Positions 30,944 to 35,546 of a stretch of 35,546 bases of DNA are shown here, one piece after another. The position numbers and the translations under genes were made by a program. The notes under the pieces were generated by a model. That model was not told the DNA's origin. It saw nothing but the letters and a program-made list of their open reading frames with translations, and searched no databases. Every line of letters starts with the position of its first letter. The first letter of the stretch is position 1. The stretch comes from Aquiluna sp. (lineage in GTDB: Bacteria; Actinomycetota; Actinomycetes; Actinomycetales; Microbacteriaceae). The DNA lies in contig JAOHCW010000012.1 in assembly GCA_028095925.1 (NCBI GenBank), positions 1 through 35,546 on the forward strand, in the 5' to 3' direction.

Positions 30944-32110
30944 ATGCAGACAAGAGATAGCTTCCCCGACATCCTGCGCGGCTTTGCCTTGCTCGGAATC
31001 GCGATGGTGAACGTTCAATACTTTGCAGTCGATACCGTTAGCGGCTTTGAGTCGGCTGACCTCGCCGGCAGTGCTAACTCCGCTGCAGCCTTCATCGCGA
31101 TGCTCTTGTTCCAGTCAAAGTTCTACCTGCTGTTTTCGTTCCTCTTTGGTTACTCCGCTCACTATGTAATCAAGGGTGAGCGGGCAAATCGTTCGCGTTG
31201 GGTTGGCAGGTCTGTCGGGCTGATTCTCTTTGGTGTTGTCCACTTCGTCTTCCTCTTCCACGGCGACATCCTGTTCCCCTACGGAGTATTTGGACTTGTC
31301 CTTCTGGCCTTCTACTTCCGACCAGATAAGACGGTCAGGCGCTGGGCAAGGGGGATCTACATTTTTTCCGCCGTCTTGTTCACTCTGCTTGCCCTGTTGG
31401 TGGCAGTTGGTGAAGCACTTCTCGCAAGCAAAGGCAAGACCCTCCCAGATGACACTTCCGGCCTAGGGGGCCTAAACCAGGCGCTTGCCTCGGGTGGGTT
31501 CTTGGAGGCCGCTGTTGCCAGGTTTGAACTCTGGCCCACCTTCGTACCTCAAGGCTTCCTGTTGCAGGGGCCTTTGGTTATGGTCGCGTTTTTGGTCGGG
31601 GTCTTGGTTGCAAGAAAGAACGGTCTAGCCTCTGGAGCTAATCCCGCCTTGATGAGGCGCATGGCTATCTGGGGTATTGCCATAGGACTTCCTTTGCAGC
31701 TGGCCGCGGCAGCAATCTATATCTTCAACCTGCTAGCGGATCAATACAGTCTCGGACTTTCACTTATCTCCTTGGCGCTGAACTTCCTCACCGCCCCGAT
31801 TCTCTCTGCGGGTTATGTGGGAGTGCTGTGGCTAATCAGTGAAAGAGTGGGCGGCATTGCGCTGCTCTCGGCCGCAGGTAGGCACTCGCTGACCATCTAC
31901 CTATCCCAATCAGTCATCTTCTCCGTGCTCTTCTCCGCTTGGGGGCTTGGCTTGTTTGCCCAGCTCGATGCCTGGCTCGTCGCCCTAACCGCCTTCCTTA
32001 CATGGTTGGTGCTGAGCGTGCTGGCGATGGTAAACCTCAGGTTCTTCACCAGAGGACCCATGGAGACGGCGCTGACGAAGTTCTCAAAGCTGTTTGTAAG
32101 GAAGTCGTGA
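30944..32110 (+). CDS. DUF418 family membrane protein
   Basis: A 388-residue multi-TM protein. It begins DSFPDILRGFALLGIAMVNV, the typical opening of DUF418/acyltransferase-3-like proteins, and ends with the DUF418 C-terminal region near AAGRHSLTIYLSQSVIFSVL. About ten TM helices. DUF418 proteins have no settled function; an acyl-transfer or small-molecule export role has been proposed by similarity to acyltransferase-3. ATG 30944 gives the conserved N-terminus; the ORF upstream is a shadow of the preceding gene. Its TGA overlaps the next gene (GTGA). Confidence 0.85.
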   Translation: MQTRDSFPDILRGFALLGIAMVNVQYFAVDTVSGFESADLAGSANSAAAFIAMLLFQSKFYLLFSFLFGYSAHYVIKGERANRSRWVGRSVGLILFGVVHFVFLFHGDILFPYGVFGLVLLAFYFRPDKTVRRWARGIYIFSAVLFTLLALLVAVGEALLASKGKTLPDDTSGLGGLNQALASGGFLEAAVARFELWPTFVPQGFLLQGPLVMVAFLVGVLVARKNGLASGANPALMRRMAIWGIAIGLPLQLAAAAIYIFNLLADQYSLGLSLISLALNFLTAPILSAGYVGVLWLISERVGGIALLSAAGRHSLTIYLSQSVIFSVLFSAWGLGLFAQLDAWLVALTAFLTWLVLSVLAMVNLRFFTRGPMETALTKFSKLFVRKS

Positions 32111-32586
32111 ACCTCGAGCAGCTCGGGCTTTTTGGAGTTTTTCTTGCCGGTGCAATTCCATGGTTCGAAGCAATTGGGGTGGTTCCCGCAGGAATCATCT
32201 TTGGCCTCAATCCCACCCTCACCGTAATAGCCGCGGCAGCCGGAAACCTGATCACCATTGCCGTGTTTGCCTATGGCGGAGCCAAGATTAGGGCCTGGGT
32301 GATCAAACGAAGAGAGGAAAAAGGCAAGCAGCCTAAGTCTGACCGGTGGACTAAGGCCCAAAAGGCCTTTGACAAATACGGCATCTATGGAATGGCCCTA
32401 CTTGGCCCACTCATCATAGGCACTCAGTTTGCTGCCGCTGCCTCGGTTGCGGCAGGAGTGAAGCCGGCGAAGGTAACTCTGCTTGTCTCTACTGCGATGG
32501 TGCTTTGGGCGATAGTGTTTGCGTTCTTGACTCTCTGGCTTGTTGAGTTTGGCGGGTTTGATACCTGGCTAGGACAAAACGACTAG
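32107..32586 (+). CDS. Small multidrug export (PF06695-type) membrane protein
   Basis: A 159-residue protein with about four TM helices. It opens VNLEQLGLFGVFLAGAIPWF and contains EAIGVVPAGIIFGLNP, KYGIYGMALLGPLIIGTQFA and a final TM helix. It fits the 'small multi-drug export' family, whose name rests on limited evidence and whose fold is related to DedA-like proteins. GTG 32107 overlaps the DUF418 stop. It is the last gene of the XRE operon, and its TAG shares a CTAG with the opposing aspS stop. Confidence 0.72.
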   Translation: MNLEQLGLFGVFLAGAIPWFEAIGVVPAGIIFGLNPTLTVIAAAAGNLITIAVFAYGGAKIRAWVIKRREEKGKQPKSDRWTKAQKAFDKYGIYGMALLGPLIIGTQFAAAASVAAGVKPAKVTLLVSTAMVLWAIVFAFLTLWLVEFGGFDTWLGQND

Positions 32587-33893
32587 GGCTGAAGCCTGTT
32601 TGGTCCCCTGAATAGGAAGCTTGCCTCGCGAATGTTAGGAAGCTCCAGCATTAGCATCACGACTCTCGTTAGCCCCATACCAAAACCACCGTGTGGAGGG
32701 ACGCCATAGCGGAAGAAGTCCATGTAGAAGTCGAGGCCCTCGGGGTCAAGACCCTTGTCCTTGGCCTGAGCCTCAAGAACCTCAATCCTGTGCTCGCGCT
32801 GGGCACCGGTGGTGATTTCGGTTCCCTTCCATATCAGGTCGTAGCTCTTTGTTAGCGCATCATTGCCCTCGTGGCGCATGTGATAGAAGGGCCTGATGTG
32901 CTTTGGGTAGTCGGTTAGGAAGACGAACTCGTGACCGAGTTCTTCTTTGGCGTATTGAGAAATCTGGCGCTCGCCCTCTGGGTCAAGATCGCCATCGGTC
33001 CTCGGGACTTTATAGCCGCGCTTCTCGATAATCTCGTGCGCCTCGGCAAGCGGAATGCGAGGAAAAGGAGTGCTCGGGATCTCGATGTCGATCTCGTAGA
33101 GTTCCTTGATTCTCTCCCCGTGCTTCTCCTTGACGGCGGTGATGGCCTTGACCATCAGTTCTTCCTGGAAGCTCATGACATCCTCATGGGAGTCAATCCA
33201 GCTCATCTCCATGTCGATGGAGACAAACTCGGTTGCATGGCGGGAAGTGAAGGAGGGGTCGGCCCTAAATACGGGTCCGATTTCGAAGACCCTGTTGAGG
33301 CCTGCGCTCATGGCCATCTGCTTGTAGAACTGAGGTGACTGGGCAAGATATGCGTGACCCTCAAAGTATTCAAGCTTGAACAGTTCGGCATGGGACTCCG
33401 AGGGTGAAGCCATTACCTTCGGGGAGTGAATCTCTACGAAGTCATTGGCTAGCCAGTGCTCTCTCCAGGCCTGCTCAATCGTGGTTTGAACCTGCATCAT
33501 TAGGTTTAGCTCTGGGCGCCTAAAGTCGATGAAACGCCAGTCGAGCCTCTTGTCAATGGAGGTGTCTTCGGCGATTGGGCTATCTGGTAGTGATGCCGAG
33601 ACAACCTCAAGGCCCTCGAGCAAGATCTCGATACCGCCGAGCTTTACGCGCTCATCGTGCTTGAGCTGACCCTTGACAATCACAAAGCTGCCGTGGGTGA
33701 GCGCTGAGACCTGGTCCGCAAGAGCATCCTCCTCGCTTGGGCGAGGGTAGGTGACCTGAACGCTGCCGGACTCATCGCGAATGATGATGAACTGGATTCG
33801 CTTTTGGTCCCTGAGGGTTTCAACCCAGCCGCCGATTGTTACAGGACCATCTTGCTGGCCTGCGAGTTCGCCGATCTTTGAGCGATTGAGCAT
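32583..33893 (-). CDS. aspS: Aspartyl-tRNA synthetase, archaeal/eukaryal type
   Basis: A 436-residue class IIb synthetase lacking the bacterial GAD insertion, so of the archaeal type. An N-terminal OB fold (VTIGGWVETLRDQKRIQFII) is followed by motif 1, motif 2 (FEIGPVFRADPSFTSRHATE) and motif 3 (GGFGMGLTRVVMLMLELP). Archaeal-type enzymes can be non-discriminating and also charge tRNA-Asn; that depends on GatCAB, which is not visible here. ATG 33893 has AAAGGA ten bases upstream; the frame is open further upstream but is antisense to the next gene. Confidence 0.95.
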   Translation of the reverse strand: MLNRSKIGELAGQQDGPVTIGGWVETLRDQKRIQFIIIRDESGSVQVTYPRPSEEDALADQVSALTHGSFVIVKGQLKHDERVKLGGIEILLEGLEVVSASLPDSPIAEDTSIDKRLDWRFIDFRRPELNLMMQVQTTIEQAWREHWLANDFVEIHSPKVMASPSESHAELFKLEYFEGHAYLAQSPQFYKQMAMSAGLNRVFEIGPVFRADPSFTSRHATEFVSIDMEMSWIDSHEDVMSFQEELMVKAITAVKEKHGERIKELYEIDIEIPSTPFPRIPLAEAHEIIEKRGYKVPRTDGDLDPEGERQISQYAKEELGHEFVFLTDYPKHIRPFYHMRHEGNDALTKSYDLIWKGTEITTGAQREHRIEVLEAQAKDKGLDPEGLDFYMDFFRYGVPPHGGFGMGLTRVVMLMLELPNIREASFLFRGPNRLQP

Positions 33894-33932
33894 AGTTCTT
33901 AGGTCCTTTGGGGCTAGCTGGCGGAATTCAGC

Positions 33933-33955
33933 CAAGTTTAGCGAAGGTAAACTTG
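33933..33955. promoter_or_regulatory. Symmetric divergent promoter, aspS and phosphatase gene
   Basis: CAAGTTTA (33933-33940) and TAAACTTG (33948-33955) are perfect inverted arms. Each contains a TAAACT -10 box, one per strand. The plus-strand box is six bases from ATG 33960 (leaderless); the minus-strand box gives aspS a leader of about 35 bases with AAAGGA. Confidence 0.5.
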
Positions 33956-33959
33956 TTCT

Positions 33960-34583
33960 ATGCCAGCCTCTCGCCTTCACTTCGTAAGACACGGTGAGGT
34001 GTTTAATCCCAAAAGCCTGCTCTATGAGCGTCTGGATGGCTACCCGCTCAGTGAACGCGGCCACAAGATGGCTGAGGCCGCCGCTACGGAGCTGGCGGGC
34101 ATGGGGCGAGAAGTCTCAAGGCTAATTGTTTCCCCGCTTGAGAGAACGAGGCAGTCTGCGGCTCCCGTTGCAGAGCAGTTTGGTCTTGAGCCGGTGATCG
34201 ACGAGCGCATTATTGAGCCGTGGAACTTGCTTCGCGGCTATCCAATGGGGCCAAGGGCGCTACTCGCAAAACCATCCCTAGCCCTAAATCTCTACAACCC
34301 CTCACGCCCCAGCTGGGGAGAGCCATTTAGCCAGATTGCGAATCGCATGACCGAGGCGGCGCTCGCTGGCTGGGAGAGCACTGATTCGGGAGATGTTGTC
34401 TTCGTCTCTCACCAGTTAGCGATATGGATGACCTATCGCAGCGCCATGGGGCTGAGACTTCCGCATAACCCAAGAAACAGGCGCTGCTCACTCTCTTCGA
34501 TTACCTCTTTCGAGGTGCAGGATGGGAAGTTAGTGCCGGTTGACTATCGTGAGCCCGGCATTAAGCTGGCGGGGCTGATTTAG
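33960..34583 (+). CDS. Histidine phosphatase (phosphoglycerate-mutase-like)
   Basis: A 207-residue enzyme. The catalytic RHG is at 10-12 (HFVRHGEVFNP), followed by LSERGHKMAEAAA, SPLERTRQSAAP and the second catalytic His in VVFVSHQLAIW. The substrate is not identifiable. It heads the same order as Rv0525-Rv0527 of M. tuberculosis: phosphatase, thioredoxin-like lipoprotein, CcdA. ATG 33960 is leaderless, with TAAACT six bases upstream. The next gene starts right after its stop. Confidence 0.88.
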   Translation: MPASRLHFVRHGEVFNPKSLLYERLDGYPLSERGHKMAEAAATELAGMGREVSRLIVSPLERTRQSAAPVAEQFGLEPVIDERIIEPWNLLRGYPMGPRALLAKPSLALNLYNPSRPSWGEPFSQIANRMTEAALAGWESTDSGDVVFVSHQLAIWMTYRSAMGLRLPHNPRNRRCSLSSITSFEVQDGKLVPVDYREPGIKLAGLI

Positions 34584-35153
34584 GTGCGGAGATTACTTTC
34601 AATTGCACTTGCGACTTTGATCCTCACTGGTTGCGCTCAGGACCCACTAGCCGAGCAGTTCCGATCCGGTGATAACAAGAACTACATCGCAGGTGATGGC
34701 ACAGTCACGGAGTTTGCGGTCGATCAACGACCAACTTTTGATGACTGGGAGGGAGCCACGGAGAGTGGGGCTTTTTTGAGCTCCGAGGCCCTGGAGGGCT
34801 TTGTGGTGGTGATGAACTGGTGGTATGCGGCCTGTGCTCCGTGTCGAGCCGAGGCTCCTGACATGGCTGCATTGAGCGAGGAATTTGCCGATCAGGGAGT
34901 GCAGTTTGTTGGCGTGAATGTTCGTGACACCGCAGAGACGGCGCTCGCCTTCGATAGGAACTTTGGCATCACCTACCCCTCCATCATGGATGCCCAGAGC
35001 GGAGCGGTTTCGCTTGCTTTCTCGGGAGTAGTGAGCCCGCAGGCTGTGCCGACAACTCTTGTTATCGACAGGGAGGGAAGAGTCTCGGCCAGAATACTTG
35101 GGCGCATAGATCAGTCAATCCTGCGCGAGCTGATCGAGACGGTGGCCGAATGA
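34584..35153 (+). CDS. TlpA/ResA-like thioredoxin-fold lipoprotein
   Basis: A 189-residue lipoprotein. The lipobox LTGC places the lipidated Cys at residue 17. The thioredoxin-like domain has the CxxC motif in ACAPCRAEAP, then GVQFVGVNVRDTAETALAF and the cis-Pro region AVPTTLVIDREG. Such proteins reduce apocytochrome c cysteines before heme attachment. It is followed by ccdA with a four-base overlap, which fits that role. Confidence 0.92.
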   Translation: MRRLLSIALATLILTGCAQDPLAEQFRSGDNKNYIAGDGTVTEFAVDQRPTFDDWEGATESGAFLSSEALEGFVVVMNWWYAACAPCRAEAPDMAALSEEFADQGVQFVGVNVRDTAETALAFDRNFGITYPSIMDAQSGAVSLAFSGVVSPQAVPTTLVIDREGRVSARILGRIDQSILRELIETVAE

Positions 35154-35546
35154 GCCCCTCGGAGATTGCCCTATCCGGCTCGATGCTGCTGGCAATTCCA
35201 ATAGCCCTTCTAGCCGGAATTGTTACCTTTGCTAGCCCTTGTGTGTTGCCGTTGGTCCCCGGTTATCTCGGCTACGTGTCCGCAAATGTCAGGTCAAGGG
35301 CAGTTCTCGGAACGGCACTATTCGTGCTGGGTTTTACCATCGTCTTTGTTTTGCTTGGGGTTCTAGCGGGTTCCGCGGCCTTCGTCTTTTTCACCCGAAA
35401 CCTCTGGGTCCAGGCGGTGCTTGGGGTGTTGGTGATTCTCTTCGGTCTAGCAATGATTGGGCAGCTGGGCATTTTCCAGAGGACCATCAAGTTGCCCGTG
35501 ACACCGAGGACAGGGCTACTTGGAGCTCCGCTTCTAGGGGTTGTGT
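35150..35546 (+). CDS. ccdA: Cytochrome c biogenesis protein CcdA, 5' part (cut by window end)
   Basis: The first 132 codons of a CcdA/DsbD-type membrane protein, open to the window end. It reads IALLAGIVTFASPCVLPLVP with the catalytic Cys of helix 1, then GYLGYVSANVRS, helix 2 (GTALFVLGFTIVFVLLGVLA) and helix 3. CcdA passes electrons across the membrane to ResA. ATG 35150 overlaps the TlpA/ResA stop (ATGA). ResB and CcsA would be expected next but lie outside the window. Confidence 0.92.
   Translation, partial: MSPSEIALSGSMLLAIPIALLAGIVTFASPCVLPLVPGYLGYVSANVRSRAVLGTALFVLGFTIVFVLLGVLAGSAAFVFFTRNLWVQAVLGVLVILFGLAMIGQLGIFQRTIKLPVTPRTGLLGAPLLGVV

Noticed and set aside
1..35546. CRISPR arrays, insertion sequences, prophage, rRNA, integrase-type att sites
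   Set aside because: No regularly spaced repeats, transposase or integrase motifs, or rRNA-like sequence were seen. The tRNA genes are not followed by partial duplicates that I can recognise.

Overview
The window looks like a compact, gene-dense chromosome segment of a small-genome Actinomycetota, most likely Microbacteriaceae (freshwater 'Luna'-type relatives such as Rhodoluna or Aquiluna). This placement is inference. It rests on actinobacterial gene orders, actinobacterial marker families (DUF3073, DUF3180, the 32-residue ribosomal protein bS22, an archaeal-type AspRS), moderate GC content, frequent GTG/TTG starts and many apparently leaderless genes. Nearly every base is coding; no stretch over 300 bases lacks a gene. 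I see no insertion sequence, prophage, CRISPR array or rRNA.

Layout. 1-5237: a purine block (purD 5' end on the minus strand; a sterol-carrier-like gene, a 2-TM protein, purF and purM on the plus strand; DUF3073). Two RelE/ParE-type toxin-antitoxin modules interrupt it, one on each side of the plus-strand genes. 5320-8904: a paired CrcB/Fluc fluoride channel, a stand-alone TipAS drug-binding domain, a DHA2-type MFS exporter and an EamA-type transporter. 8919-9198: tRNA-Phe, tRNA-Asp and tRNA-Glu, all minus strand. 9324-23513: a housekeeping block: an NlpC/P60 hydrolase, ppa, tilS, hpt, ftsH, folE-folP-folB-folK, DUF3180, DUF2520, panC, lysS, a small membrane protein, clpC and a SOUL protein. 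ftsH to lysS is one unbroken chain of overlapping genes. 23533-29807: argA-type acetyltransferase, a membrane-anchored unknown, radA, a CPBP protease homologue, proC, an ArsR-type regulator with a long charged tail, a 2TM protein, bS22, a HAD-IB (SerB-like) hydrolase, a glutaredoxin-like protein and a 42-codon ORF. 29846-32586: XRE regulator, multi-TM unknown, DUF418 protein and small multidrug export-family protein, forming one operon. 32583-35546: archaeal-type aspS, then histidine phosphatase, TlpA/ResA-like lipoprotein and ccdA (cut by the window end), the start of a cytochrome c maturation cluster.

The strongest global signal is regulatory. At about sixteen genes a TANNNT-like -10 box ends exactly six (twice seven) bases before the start codon with no usable Shine-Dalgarno, the signature of leaderless mRNAs. 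In two cases the upstream gene's TAG stop codon forms the first three bases of that -10 box. Five convergent gene pairs meet with zero or negative spacing, so their stop codons touch or overlap and no intrinsic terminator fits between them. The best candidate for a little-described system is the XRE-membrane protein-DUF418-exporter operon, which sits where relatives such as Mycobacterium carry heme-biosynthesis genes; its function cannot be determined from sequence alone.
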